Source of the DNA: Hippopus hippopus
Lineage: Eukaryota > Mollusca > Bivalvia > Cardiida > Cardiidae
DNA: 64,000 nucleotides
NCBI GenBank assembly: GCA_946811185.2
Contig: OX328096.1
Location: 42,546,252-42,610,251, forward strand
Direction: 5' to 3'
Numbering within the stretch: position 1 is the stretch's first letter; each line of letters opens with the position of its first letter. Shown here piece after piece: positions 34,269 to 46,552 of this stretch. A model generated the notes under the pieces. The model did no database searches, had not been told where the DNA came from, and saw only the letters and a list, made by a program, of their open reading frames with translations. Made by a program: the position numbers and the translations under genes.

Positions 34269-35359
34269 CATTTATGAGAATTTCGCTTGATGTTTGTTCT
34301 ATATCGTAACATTTTTCGGCGTAGCTGTATGATCTCACTTTTGACCTACTTTCAGTACTAGGAGGAAATGAATGGTTACAGATTTTGTGATTGGCCAAAT
34401 ATAATTAAACTACGCAAATAAATAAAGGTCACAGTAGAAATTTACCGACATTGGATAAGTGTTCATGACTAGAAAATCACGTTATGATCACATTTACCTG
34501 TGTAAAGATGTACTTTTTGGCCATGCAGATGTTAAACTCTAGGTAAACATCCATAATCTAAATCATATGGATAAACTAATAGCAATGAGTATTGGCAAAT
34601 TTTCTACTTTGGTTAGTGTAAGAGATTTGGTACCCGTTTTTCCTCGCGTAAAACCGAATACGAATTGCGACGGCAAGCTACCGCTCTATTGTCTTACACG
34701 AAAACGGGTTGTGAAACAACTGATTTCGTTTCTTGTCACAATAAAAAAAGATGTTATGTCTTGAATTTGGTGATTTAATTCGAAACGTGAATAACTATGC
34801 CTACCTGGAGGAACAATCGATTTTATTGCGTTGTTAGCGAAGAAACTGGGTTTCTACTAAATTACTCTTAATAAAAGTAGGTAGGTGTGGTCAAGCATTG
34901 AGAGGGGTGATAAAACCCCGCCTTCTGATAACGACAAATAGTCGATGTTTTAAAGGTGCTTCATTTTTGTACAAAAAACATGCAAATCTACTTTGTTTTC
35001 TTTTTAAAGATTTCATCGTATGGTCTAAACAGACCTTTATGTAAACATGATACATTAATAAAAAACAGAACAAACGATATATTCCGAAACATGGCAGAAT
35101 GTCGACTCTCATTTTACGTTAAACATGAGGATTAATGTATTGCTCAATAAGGCTCATTACGAGAGCTTCCTCATTCTTAAATCTTATTGAAAATTCTGCT
35201 TTCAACCATATGCAAAATAATTTAAAAGAGGCTACTTTCAGAAATGTTTTCGTCATTTCTCTTCATATTATACTACAAACGAATTTGAATATTCATATCC
35301 CAGTGCTTCTTACGCCGTCTGTCTTTTTTAAAAGATATTTCTTGTTTAAAGTTTGAGTG
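34269..35359. other. No gene seen
   Basis: AT-rich spacer between two copies of the TATGGTGGC element; open frames up to 73 codons show no recognisable protein. Confidence 0.4.
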
Positions 35360-35365
35360 CAATCC

Positions 35366-36059
35366 TATGGTGGCATATTTCTGCCACGAGATACAAGGTA
35401 ACTACCATGATAATTTTGGAAAACTATCGCGATAAATCAAAGTTCCTGGAAATTCTATCTAGATAGTGAAAGTTTTCTGAAAAAAAATCACGATAAACTT
35501 TGTTATCTAGAAAATTTTACATTGATCAGTTAATATTTTAACGCAAAATTTCTCATTGGTGCACGAAGCTGATATTCGAGATAAAATTATCGTGATAGTT
35601 CCACCCGTTTCTCAGTATCTATAAATAGAAAATTCACCATTTGAATGAACTCGGTAGTTTTTTACTTTACAAGATGGCAGTAAGTTAAAATTCGAATTAT
35701 TTACAATTGTAGCTTAATTGGTACATTTTGACTACACATGAAATGAATTGAAGTCTGTTAAACACAACGACGACTCGAAATGCCTCTTAAGAAAAACTTT
35801 AAAAACATTCAGGGAGAATTCATAAGGTTGGAGACGAAGATGCTTCGAAACCGTATCTAATTATAGATACCGTGAATGTCAGTTTGTGAGCACGAACGTG
35901 AAAAAAATCGTGATAACAGTGAGAATTATTGCGATATTTTTATCGTGAAGCTTTTTATTATCTAGATAATATTTCCAGGAGAGTTTGTTTTATCGCGATA
36001 CTTCTCTTGACCTATTGCAATACTTATCTCGTATCTCGTGGCAGAAATATGCCACCATA
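35366..36059 (+). mobile_element. TATGGTGGC element, copy 2 (694 bp)
   Basis: Perfect termini TATGGTGGCATATTTCTGCC and complement, flanked by CAATCC at 35360-35365 and 36060-36065. Same orientation and interior as copy 1. Confidence 0.88.
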
Positions 36060-36324
36060 CAATCCGTCTTAAATCCCGTAGTAAAATGTATTACCCTGTA
36101 TATACTCCCAGATAGGCAGCCGGTAATGTTGTAAAGCGTTCATACTCCATGATATCTTAAAGCCCAGTGTCATATCTAAGATCCTGGTAGCACAAAAAAA
36201 AAATTCTCCTGCATTACGCAGTTTTTGAAAATATTTTCGAAAATAACTAAAACCTCAAAACAAGCAATTAGATTGAGTGAGAGTGTAACCGACGCACCTC
36301 TTGATGATAAATCGGAAGGGATCT

Positions 36325-36516
36325 GGGTCCGTATAAATTTTTACCAACCATTCTCGAGATCATTCTTAGTCTTATTCTCCAGAATTTTCTAAATCTAAAA
36401 GTCACCCAACTTTTGATTGGTGCACAAAATGGTTTAGTCTATCAGAAGTTGTGTTACTTTCTAAATCTTAAATTATACTAAGAATGGTCTTAAGAATGGT
36501 TGGTGAATACGGACCC
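36325..36516. repeat. Inverted-repeat element, uninterrupted copy
   Basis: Left GGGTCCGTATAAATTT...CCAACCATTCT pairs with right AGAATGGTTGGTGAATACGG. Arms are about 90 nt around a short spacer. The paralogue at 3072-3478 carries a family A insertion. Confidence 0.7.
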
Positions 36517-36727
36517 TGCTCTTGCTGGTCACACCATATTAAAGGTTGGTAAGGCATAGCCTAGAACTGTTGACCTCAGGACGATTTCTACGGCTTCACG
36601 TATGCGTTTATAAAATGTAAGTCTTACTGTAGGTCAACAAGTGATTCTTACCAATCAGCCTCCGATTTTCTTCTGGCATCCCAGTCATTTTTGTTTGACC
36701 TCATGATCGACAAAAATAGTGTCGTAC

Positions 36728-37550
36728 ATGCCATCGTCAAAGAGTAAAGCTAAGAAGACTGAGGAAATAGAATGAGTAGTACAGATAACTGCCCCAGAAT
36801 GCGATTTTCGTTAATGACCAATCGCATCCGGGTACAGAGATGATCGCGAAAAATATGGAAGAAAACTCCGCACAGATTTTGTTGCGCACATTTAAACTCT
36901 CATATTTTCACAAATTGACGACAATACTTGAATTAGAACTAGAAAGTCAATACAGCTCTGTAGCGTTTCGCTCGTAAAATTCACGATGGATTCGAGATGG
37001 TTCAGTGCACAATAAACTTCCAAATATGAAAAGTAGTATTAGCGTCGCATTATTGTACCAGATATACCTGTTGAAGAACAGGTGGTGGGCCTTGAAGAGA
37101 GAGCGGAAGTTAATAATTTTCGAAACACTGCAGAAGAACTCGGCAAAGCTGAAAGACTGAGGAAATAGGAGGATCTACTTGTACCGGATGTATATGATTG
37201 GAAGTAACGTCATTGAACCCAGAGGAGAGGCGGTCGGTGCACCAGTTGTCGCGTTTAACTCGACAGGTTACCCCGTAACCGCCGGATCAGTTCGAATGAC
37301 CAACACAGTCCATCAAAGCTTCACAGGAACACTGAAAACAATTTTTTGGATCCTATGCATTTTGAGGAAGAAAAAAACTCTTTTTTTTTTCCAAGTTTGC
37401 TAAAATGATAGCAGTTTATTTTCAATGGCGAGGTGGCGGGGATTAAGATCGTGTCGAATGAATCTATTTAAACAGGTATCTTCATTGGAATTCAATTTTA
37501 TTAGCAATACCCGCGAAAAACACGAGGATGAAAAAGGTTGCGTTGGAGTA
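36728..37550 (+). CDS. Possible exons of an unidentified gene
   Basis: Three pieces look weakly coding. An ATG at 36728 opens MPSSKSKAKKTEEIE before a stop. A segment at about 37050-37170 reads VPDIPVEEQVVGLEERAEVN and continues with TAEELGKAERLRK before TAG. A segment at 37476-37550 between TTTAAACAG and GTAAGTA reads VSSLEFNFISNTREKHEDEK. The charged, helical composition resembles coiled-coil proteins, but the joins do not form one unbroken frame by eye. It could be a pseudogene or chance. Confidence 0.2.
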
Positions 37551-38910
37551 AGTACATTGTGCCTACTTTGCATAGGTCACTAACTTAATTTACATACAAG
37601 CAAACATATATGTTATCGATGACGTCTAGTTCGGTCTATGACTTTGTAAGTAGGTCTACATCGATCTACTTACTTCACTCTAAATTGAAGTGAGGGTTTG
37701 AAATTCATGTCAACATTGTCAGATTTAGCATGACGATTTCTAACGGAAGGAATTATTATCTGTGGGGCAGTATTTGGCGAATGTTAAGTTTTTTGTGTAC
37801 ATCTGAATCTGGATCACTCTTGATGGCAACAGACTTGCGATCGTTAGGCTAAAAACGTAACTGACTGGTGTTTTGATTATATTAAACTGGTTACATACTT
37901 GTAGCAAACAGGTTACAGATCCAAGATAAGAAAGCACGTTGTCTCAAACTCCGCCCGTCTACTGTTTTGGTCTTGAAAGGTTAAACACATGTACTCATAT
38001 TTTGGAAAGATACGAATTTTCCTGGAACTGATTTTGAAATGTTTATCCTCACCCGGTATAGATCTACAAAAAATCAACATACATTTTGTGTAATATTCAA
38101 AACAGGTAACGGCAAATTATTTTATTTGTCTCCATGCTGTAGGCCTACATTAGACGTTTATAACCGTCCAATGAGACAGTGTTCTACACTGCAGGAAAAC
38201 GATACTAGCATACCAAATTATCATCCTAGTTGTATGCTAGGATCGAAGTATAACTGCCAGAAAGACAAACTAACTTCAAGACTCATCTATTGCATCTTCA
38301 TCCAGTTCATCATTGTAGCTTCATCCAAATCAAAAACATGTAGCCGTAAAATATAATGTTGCCCGTAAGATGAATATCGTCTTTGAAAAAAGTAGTTCTC
38401 TAAACATTCTGTGACAAAGAGAAAAATTCGCTGCATGTTTTCCCTCAGCCAAAATGTCATCACGGTTCTCAAAACAAGGAATATTTGGTAAAGTTTAAAG
38501 ATACATCTTTACAGCAAGAGAGTAAACAAACGCTCTCAAAATTTGATAGTTTGTAGAATCTAGTCAGCTGTGTAAACATAGATAAAATTCGATATAAGGA
38601 GTATGGGATAAAGAAACTCAAGGGGTTTTTCTTCGATTTAAAACCGAAAACATCCACATTGATGTCTTGGATACCCTCAAGAGAATGAAATGCATTTTCT
38701 ACCCGTCGTAAATTGTCTAACCTTGCAACCGTCAGGGGCACCGTTTGGTATGAACATATAGGAATGATTATAGTTTCATAAAAGAAAGATGAAACTGGTA
38801 AAAAAAAAACTAGATGGAAACGAGTAAAGAATTATTTTTAACATAACAGACCAAACTTATTCTAAATTTGAATGACAATTCGATGGATCCTAGGTTGTCT
38901 TCATCATTTC
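37551..38910. other. No gene seen
   Basis: Unique-looking sequence. The minus-strand frame at 38469-38741 overlaps worn family A-like words (TTTGGTAAAGTTT, GTAGAAAATGC) and is not credible. Confidence 0.4.
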
Positions 38911-38970
38911 AATAATAATGATGATGATGATTATAATAATAATAATAATAATAACAATAATAATAATAAA
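38911..38970. repeat. Trinucleotide microsatellite (AAT/ATG)n
   Basis: About 60 bp of AAT units with GAT and AAC interruptions. Confidence 0.95.
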
Positions 38971-39368
38971 AAGCCTAATTCTCTCCTTCTGATCAACAAC
39001 AGGGATTGAATGGTCTTGAAAAACTATTTTTCGTACGTTGCAAAAGTTTACACTACCTATGTAGTACTTATCCACAACCTGCTCTGTAACAAAGATGAAG
39101 CAGTATTGCTAAAGTTAGTATGACAAGTTGGAGTGTAAAATTTGATTGTGCAATTTCTGTTCGATGAACGTCTACTTGCAGCAATTTCTTGATTCTAAAA
39201 AAAAATGAGTTCTGCTTTTCGGACAATTTGTTATAGACCTATCGGCAATGTGTTCTGTATTTTGCCTAATATACATGTGCGAGATGGATAAATTTTATAG
39301 TTCTACTGTAACGAAATATTTCAGATATGTGTTAGTGAAATTCAAGAGTTCTAAATCTACGTTAAATA

Positions 39369-39629
39369 TTTAAGCCATGATCTGGCAAAAGGATGCTTAA
39401 TGCATCTCCGTGATGCATGATATCAAGAAAGCCGTCACCTAAGTATGGACCCATAATATAGTCACTTTTTTAAACAACTGACTTAATCATGAGGCACACC
39501 GGTCCTTGGACATACAGAAAATTTACCAATAGCGAAAAGTTTCGGTTCAGGTCAGGCTGCGCAGGATGACCTGAGTCGATACTTTTCGCAGATGCAATAA
39601 GCCCCCTTTTCACAAAGCATGGCTCAATT
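39369..39629 (-). repeat. Family C repeat
   Basis: Terminal repeats AGCCATGATCTGGCAAAAGG and CACAAAGCATGGCT; internal GGTCAGGCTGCGCAGGATGA. Confidence 0.7.
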
Positions 39630-39704
39630 TTGTGCTTTTATTTGAAATTTCCGTTCGCAAGTTGCCACTTCATTTGCGATTGCTATGAGCCTGACATTGA
39701 AGGG

Positions 39705-39892
39705 TTAACATTTCACCAAACATTCCCGAGTTTAAATGGCCTTATCCTAGGAGGCTTTTGAAAACATTGTAGGAAAAGGAGAAAAAGCTGGTAACCAGCA
39801 TTTTCTCCTTATCCCACAATGTTTTCTACTCAGTTTAATGCAAATGCTCTCTAGATTTTGAAAAGCATAAAACTTGGTCGTCGGGTAGAGTA
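39705..39892 (+). repeat. Family A repeat, 3-prime shortened
   Basis: Starts TTAACATTTCACCAAACA; hairpin nearly complete; right terminus worn. Confidence 0.7.
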
Positions 39893-40049
39893 AAGTATTT
39901 GTGGCAAAAAGCATGGTAAATGCAGAATGAAATCTTAATTTTCAAGGCGTCTAAAAACTCTCAACAGCCAGGCCAGTGGACTTGAAATAAATTTGAGACA
40001 GTTTCAAGTGAAAGATTTTCTACAACAGCACAGAGTCGTAAGTTTTTTC

Positions 40050-40264
40050 CCCTTATCCTTCTCCAGACGAAAAAGTTTTTTATCTATTCCGAATTCAAAG
40101 CATTTTCAGACAACAACTACAACACCAAAAAGGCTCAAATAAACGGATTTTTGAAGGTGGAAAATATTGTGGGAAAAGGAGAAAATGCTGGTTACCAGCA
40201 TCTTTTCCTTTCCCCATTTTGTTTTCAAAAGTTTCCTGTCTCAAGGACGTCAAAACTTGGGATT
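40050..40264 (-). repeat. Family A repeat, diverged
   Basis: Hairpin core TGGGAAAAGGAGAAAATGC with a mismatched second arm; TTAA ends not recognisable. Confidence 0.6.
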
Positions 40265-40315
40265 CATTTACTACAGCTCTAACTTTTTCCTCGTTAGTTC
40301 TAATACTGCTAAGTT

Positions 40316-40520
40316 GTGGTGTCCGTGGGTAGTGCGTCGGCCTCGTTATCATAAGGTCCAGAGTTCGATACCCGGGAGCGGGTATTAACTTGAGGACCGT
40401 TCATTGGCCCACATATTCAGCGCGAGTACTGGTGTAGTTTCAAGGAAGCAGAATCAAGAGAGATAAGTATAAGTTGCAAGAACTTGTTCCTCAATCGATG
40501 TAAAATAGGTATGTTTAAAG
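40316..40520 (+). mobile_element. tRNA-derived SINE with 9-bp target duplication
   Basis: tRNA-like head with GGGTAGTGCGTCGGCCTCG and B-box GAGTTCGATACCCGG. Flanks TGCTAAGTT at 40307-40315 and 40521-40529 match. Confidence 0.75.
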
Positions 40521-40529
40521 TGCTAAGTT

Positions 40530-41400
40530 TTTCCTCTTCTTTCTTCAAGTTTAGGTTCTAGATCTCCTTCATTGAGCGATCATACAGGACGCTGTTATAT
40601 GAAACAGAAGCTTGACTTTTAGCATATTCTATTCTTGTAAAAGTTTGAATTTCTTAGTATATAACCACGAGCTAGGGATCATTGCTGATATTTGTCATTT
40701 AATCTGGACACATATTAGTTATTTATTTATGTTGCCATTTTCATAACACCCTTGGTAGTTAAAAATATAGCCGATATTTATTCCCGATTGGTTGTTATAG
40801 GCTGTGATCTCTGCTAGATGGCATTTTTCAAATACTAACGTATCTGATTTCAGCATCCTAGGTACAGAACCGCAAAACTACTTTTCAAGATGCAATCGAT
40901 GCAGGGAACTTCAAAATAAAAAGTGAGTCTATTCAAAACAACTCTAGATAGTGGCAGGATTTATCTAGCCATGGTTAGCTGGCATATAACTTATACACGA
41001 ATCATTTATAAAAAACAGTCCCTGAAGGAAATAGCCCCGGTATAAGCCCAGTATGGTGGGGTCATTTTGGTTGACTGTGAAAACCCTGCACAAGTTCCGG
41101 TCCGGTTTTCCGGGATTTCTGCAGTTTAGGAACCTATCCAAAGATTTGCAGTAAATTACTTTATTTTCTAAATTTTTTTTCCCGCTAGCTACTTTTTCGC
41201 GGCAGAGTTTTGAGTTATGCGCAGGGTGTAGTCATAACGAGCAACAGCAAGCTACAGGCGAAGCTCGTAACGTTCGAGCGAAGCTCGTTTTGCGATCACA
41301 CAGTTTTAGATGTTTAGATGTTATATTATAAAAAAAGGCAAAGCGCCTCAATACAAGCGACATGAATAGTTTATGGAATAAATTCAGTCGACAATCTAGA
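40530..41400. other. No gene seen
   Basis: No coding signal. GCGAAGCTCGT motifs repeat around 41255-41290. Confidence 0.4.
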
Positions 41401-41493
41401 CAAAGGGTTTTGAGCGCGAAACCCTGCTTTGCCAAAACTAATTTTGAAGGTTTTTCAAAAGTCCTTGCATCAGAATGCATTTTCTCTCATATA
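41401..41493 (+). repeat. Direct repeat flanking the Tc1 element
   Basis: GCAAAACTAATTTTGAGGG-type sequence recurs at 48353-48447 without the Tc1 insertion. Confidence 0.6.
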
Positions 41494-41693
41494 TACTGAA
41501 CCAAAAAAGAAACTTCCCCTGTGTTTAAGTGCAGATATACACAAATATGAAAATCAGGATTAAACTAGATTTATATGCATTGAAAGAGTATTTTATTGCG
41601 ACTTTGTGTGAAAAAAATTATTGCTGAGGGTTTATCCAAAAGTAGTGAAATGGTAGTTAAAATGCGGAAGGGGTCGCTCACCAAAATCACAAA

Positions 41694-42719
41694 TTAATAC
41701 CGGGTATGACCACCTTCAGCATGAAGGACTGCCTGGCATCGTTGGCGCATAGAACGGATAAGTGTATTGATTTCGGCTTGTGGAATGTTGTTCCATTCCT
41801 GAATTAAGGCTTGTCTTAGCTGAATGACGTTTGACGGTGGAATAGGGCGACGTCTAACACGCTGGTCGAAATTATCCCAAAGGTGTTCAATGGGATTCAG
41901 ATCAGGGCTTTTGGCAGACCAGTCATTAATAAATGCAATGTTATTCGCCCTGTGGAAATTCACATTGTTCCTAGCTGTATGGCTTGTGGCATTATCATGC
42001 TGAAAAAGAGTGATATTGGCATTATTTTGAAAAAGTGGGATAACGTGCCTCGCAAGAATTTCATCTCGGTAGCGTTGGGCATTCAAATTCCCTTCGATAA
42101 CGACGAGATTAGTGCGAAAGCCATGTGCAATGCCCGCCTAGACCAAGACAGAACCCCCACCCCCAAAACGATCTCGTTCAAGTACGCAACAGTCGGCATA
42201 ACGTTCATTTCTCCTACGGTATACTCGAACCCTGCCATCACCTCGATGAATGGAAAACCTGGACTCGTCAGAAAAAAGAACGCCATTCCATTGTTGTCTA
42301 AGCCAGCCTTGGTGTGTACGTGCCCAATTAACACGATTTACGCGGTGACGTCGCGTCAAAACACAACCAACGTATGGACGGCGTGCACGTAGCCCACCCT
42401 CGCGCAAGCGATTGCGCACAGTTTGGGCAGATATACGGTTGTTATGTGTACCAGGGGTGTTAGCAGCAGTGGCTGTGGCAGTTTGGAAGCGATTGCGCAG
42501 GTGGGTGTTCCGAATATAGCGGTCTTGGCCGCGCGTCGTGACGCGAGGACGTCCACTACGTGGTCGATCTTCCGTACGCCCTGTTGCTTGAAAACGTTGC
42601 CTAAGGTGTCGAATAGCACGAGTAGAACATCCAATATTCATAGCAACAGCATTCATCGTCGTACCAGCATTAAGCATGCCAATGGCATAGGGTTCCGTAG
42701 TTTGACTCCTGTTACCCAT
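41694..42719 (-). pseudogene. Tc1-like transposase, one nonsense codon
   Basis: Transposase that would cut and reinsert the element. The frame runs ATG 42719 to stop 41694, 341 codons, interrupted only by TAG at 42138-42140, where the family usually has Trp. N-terminal helix-turn-helix region (about residues 1-110, with RPRSGRPRVTTRGQDR). Catalytic Asp151 in LFSDESRFS, Asp242 in FQHDNATSHTA and Glu278 in KSPDLNPIEHLWD, with 35 residues between the last two by my count. Apart from the stop the protein looks intact, so loss of function is recent. It lies fully inside the terminal repeats. Confidence 0.92.
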
Positions 42720-43607
42720 AGACTAAAACAAGGGATTTAACTGTATGCAGCCCGTTACTCGCCCCCGGTTTAAAAAAAACAACGTATCTTTCCTACCCCA
42801 TCAGTTATTCTCCTAATTTTTTCTACAGCTGAGAGCTAAAACATTTTTCTACCAGAAAAACACAACTGTTTGTCAGTGGCTAATGCAGTCTGGCTGATAC
42901 ATTCGCTCGAACTTGTAAACTCGCTCAAAAATCTTCGCCATTGACACGGGTTCGTACATTCGTTACTGACGTTCGCGCATATAAACCAATGAAATTTCTC
43001 GTTCCAAACAGTGTCACCGTACTGTCACGTGACAAAAAAGTGTGAGCAGCTGTACGAAATTTCATTGGTTGAATTCACGACTGTTAGTACATATCAACCG
43101 ATGAAATTTTTCGTTCCAAACAATGTCACATGACAGAAGATGGCTGCAGCTGTTCGAAATAAGAACGTAGATCACAAATTCAACGAATTCTGAGGCGTTT
43201 CGTCGATATTGAAGATAAAGACTACAGGTCAGTAGTATTTTTAAACATGTTTAAAGGGTGGGTGCCGCTAATGCTGCGTTTCATTGGATCTAAAGTGCAT
43301 TTTATATCTTGAAAACGGATGTACGAACCCGTGTCAATGGCGCAGATTTTTGAGCGAGTTTGCAAGTTCGAGCGAATGTATCAGCCAGACTGCATTAGCC
43401 ACTGACAAACAGTTGTGTTTTTCTGGTAGAAAAATGTTTTAGCTCTCAGCTGTAGAAAAAAAATAGGAGAATAACTGATGGGGTAGAAAAGATACGTTGT
43501 TTTTTGTAACCGGGGGCGAGTAACGGACTGCATACAGTTAAATCCCTTGTTTACAATATATAGTCTGTGGGTGACAGGAGTCAAACTACGGACCCCTATG
43601 GCCAATG
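42678..43607. repeat. Inverted duplication inside the Tc1 element
   Basis: Arm 42678-42967 is repeated inverted at 43313-43607 with ~345 bp between. The left arm includes the first ~14 transposase codons. The spacer holds a diverged direct duplication of CCAATGAAATTTCTCGTTCC. Confidence 0.85.
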
Positions 43608-43951
43608 GCACGTTCGCGTAAATTTTGCGGAATTATAGGCATATTAAAAATAAAGAAAACAAAAAAGAATTTAATTTTTTTCAACGTCTTTTTCTTATTG
43701 ACATGAAAGTCTATAAAATTAGACGGAAAGGTTTAAAAATATTTACACGAATTATACTGGTCCGTGCATGCACGTGAAAATCGCTTTCAGCGGGTTTCTT
43801 CTGCAAAATGCTTTCAATCGAGTTAAAATTTGTTTTATCGGACACATAATCGTTCGCCCGAATATATGTAGGTCATCTGATATTTTGATTTTTTTTTAAT
43901 AACATTGCATTTGCACTTAAACACAGGGGAAGTTTCTTTTTTGGTTCAGTA

Positions 43952-44306
43952 TATGTGTACATCTGAAATAGGGTTAACGAAACCGTTCTCTTAGCAGAAT
44001 ATTTAATTATTCGTCGTTTGAGTTCATGAATTAGAGGAAAATTACTTTCCCTGTTGGAATAAGTTCCGATAGGTGGCGCTGTAAGCTATGCACGTGTAGT
44101 CCGTGCTATCAGCCGATGTCCATTCAGCGTTGGGACCGACAAGCAACCAGACGTGTTTTTTGTTCTTTTTTCCATATAAAATATTTCTTCTTCTTTTCTT
44201 AGGGTTTGTACTAGTTACATAGTACATTCCTGTATATTTATGTAACTCACAGAAGACTTAAAGAATGTTATTAGTTCATGGTAGATAGTTCATTACTAAG
44301 TTAGGG
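43952..44306. other. Spacer between two mobile elements
   Basis: No gene. The first ~70 bp align with sequence after 48447, supporting an old locus duplication before the Tc1 insertion. Confidence 0.4.
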
Positions 44307-44312
44307 TATATG

Positions 44313-44899
44313 TATGGAACGCCCTAACTGTCTTATATGATGAAATGTTTTTATATATGAACAATATCACTAAACATAAATGTATATCAATGTTATATAA
44401 TTGCATAGTCTCTCTATATAAAGACGATAAATAATATTACATAGATAAAACATGACATATGGATATATAACTCCATTTTATGCAGACAAAACATTAATAT
44501 ATAAATATATAGCTCCTTTATATATAGATGAAACATCAACATATGAATATAAAACTTCATTATATAAAGATAAAACATTTATGTATAAACATATAACTTC
44601 CTTATACAAATATAAAAAATAAGATATGGATATATAACTCCATCTATATGTAGATATAACATTAATATAAAATATATAGTTCCTTTATATATAGATAAAA
44701 CGTCAATATATGAATATAAAACTTCATTATATAAATATAAAACAATAATATATAAATATGAAATTGAAATATATAAAGATAAAACATTAATGTATATAGA
44801 TATAACTGTCTAAGGTATAGATAAAACTATATTACATAAAGATATAATTTAATTACATGTATATAAAGGTATTATTTGTTGATATGAAGGTAAAAGAGC
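44313..44899 (+). repeat. Left AT-rich terminal repeat
   Basis: Made of ~46-50-bp subrepeats of the type TAAAACATTAATATATAAAT alternating with TATAACTCC. Confidence 0.85.
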
Positions 44900-45327
44900 T
44901 TCATATGAACATAAACTCTTTAATCGTAAAGATGAAATTTTATTATATAATCATATATCATGTATATATGCACGGATAGGAAACTTCATATTTTGGAACC
45001 AATGGCTCTCACGAGAAAATGTCAATTTTGGTTAAATAGAAAAGAGTGATTGTAGATTGGCTAAGTCATAAGTTACAAGATTTTCTATCAAAGGACAAAC
45101 CACTTAACATCCTTTTAGACAACCCTTTGTATGGTAGACATAAGCCAATCCGGACATTTATCCCTACCCCTAAAAGGGGCATAGTAGTCAAAGCCCCTTC
45201 ACGAATCTACTATGGCGGACATTAGGCCCGTCGTAGAATTTCAGAGGAGGACATAAGGCCTTTCATTGGGGAGACATTTACTTCTATATTTCCTAACACA
45301 GAAACACTCAGAAATAAAGTACAAGTA

Positions 45328-45873
45328 TTTTTTTTTTAACTCACCTGAGCACGAAGTGCTCAGGGTAAGCTTATGTGATCGTGAGTCGTCGGTCGTACGT
45401 CGTCCGTCTTCTGTCGTGCGTCATCAACTTTTAGCCTGTGTACGCTCTGGAGACTACACCTTCAGTCCGAAACCCATGAAACTTGGTCAGAATCTTTGCC
45501 TTGATGATATCTCGGACGAATTTCAAAATGGGTCACGCCGATTTAAAAACAAGGTCACCAGATCAAATTTTGTGTACACTCTAGAGGCCACATTTTCAGT
45601 CTAATACTCATGAAACTTGCTCAAAATGTTTGTCTAGATCTTATCTCGAAGGAGTTGGAAAGTCGGTTTCGTCAGATCAAAAACTAGGTAACCAGGTCAA
45701 CTGAAATGAGACAACCCTGTGCACGCTCTAGAGGCCACATTTTATGTCCAATACTCATGACACTTAGAATACTTGGCTTCGTGATATCTCAGTCATGTTT
45801 GAAAATGAGTAACGTCGGTGAAAAAAACTAGGTCACCAGGTCATCTTTGAAAAACCTTGTGTAGAAGCCCGAT
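45328..45873 (+). mobile_element. Hairpin-ended element with ~145-bp units, truncated
   Basis: T-run and hairpin CACCTGAGCACGAAGTGCTC at the 5-prime end, a CGTCGTCCGTC-type segment, then three ~145-bp units beginning near TGTGTACGCTCT. Same family as the minus-strand element at 60956-62438. The 3-prime end is lost near the TATGGTGGC insertion. Confidence 0.75.
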
Positions 45874-45879
45874 GGTTTT

Positions 45880-46552
45880 TATGGTGGCATATTTCTGCCG
45901 CGAGATACAAGATAGCTATTGCGATAACTTAACAGACTTATCGTGATAAAAAAAAGGTTTCTTGGAAATACTATCTAGATAATTAAAGTTTTCACGGTAA
46001 AAATATCGCGATAATTCTAACTGTTATCATGATTTCTTTTTGCTTTCGTGCCCACAACTGACATACACGGTACCTGTAATTAGATACGGTTTCGGAACAT
46101 CTTCGTCTACAACCTTATGAATTTACCTTTTCCCTGATTGATTTTAAAGTTGTTAATAGGAGGCATTTCGAGTCGTCTTTGTGTTTAACAGACTTCTGTT
46201 CATTTCGAGCCTTGTCAAAATTTACAAGTTAAGGTACAATTGTAAATTATTCGAATTTTTACTTACTACAATCTTGTGAAGTCAAAAATAACCGAGTTCA
46301 TCCAAATGGTGAATTTTCTATTTATAGGTATAGAGAAACGGATGGAACTATCACAATAATTTTATCTCGAATGTCAGCTTCGCGCACGATTGAGAAATTT
46401 TTCGTTAAAATATTAAGTTTATCGTGATAAGTTTTTCAAGAAACTTTTTACTATCACGATAAAATTTCCAGGAAACTTCAATTTATCGCGATAGTTTTCA
46501 AAAATTATCATGATAGCTATCTCGTATCTCGTGGCAGAAATATGCCACAATA
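45880..46552 (-). mobile_element. TATGGTGGC element, copy 3 (673 bp)
   Basis: TATGGTGGCATATTTCTGCC to GCCACAATA, flanked by GGTTTT at 45874-45879 and 46553-46558. Interior is reversed relative to copies 1 and 2. Confidence 0.87.

Larger units (their letters stand above)
41496..43949 (-). mobile_element. Tc1-like transposon, 2454 bp
   Basis: Perfect 38-bp terminal inverted repeats starting CTGAACCAAAAAAGAAACTT, flanked by TA on each side (41494-41495 and 43950-43951), the hallmark of Tc1/mariner insertion. It carries one transposase pseudogene on the minus strand. It is longer than a usual Tc1 element because of a ~930-bp inverted duplication at its transposase-proximal end. Confidence 0.93.

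Noticed and set aside
38469..38741. 90-codon minus-strand frame
   Set aside because: Overlaps worn family A words and has no protein similarity I recognise.
41883..42740. Plus-strand frames of 105 and 169 codons
   Set aside because: Antisense shadows of the Tc1 transposase, which has the recognisable catalytic motifs on the minus strand.
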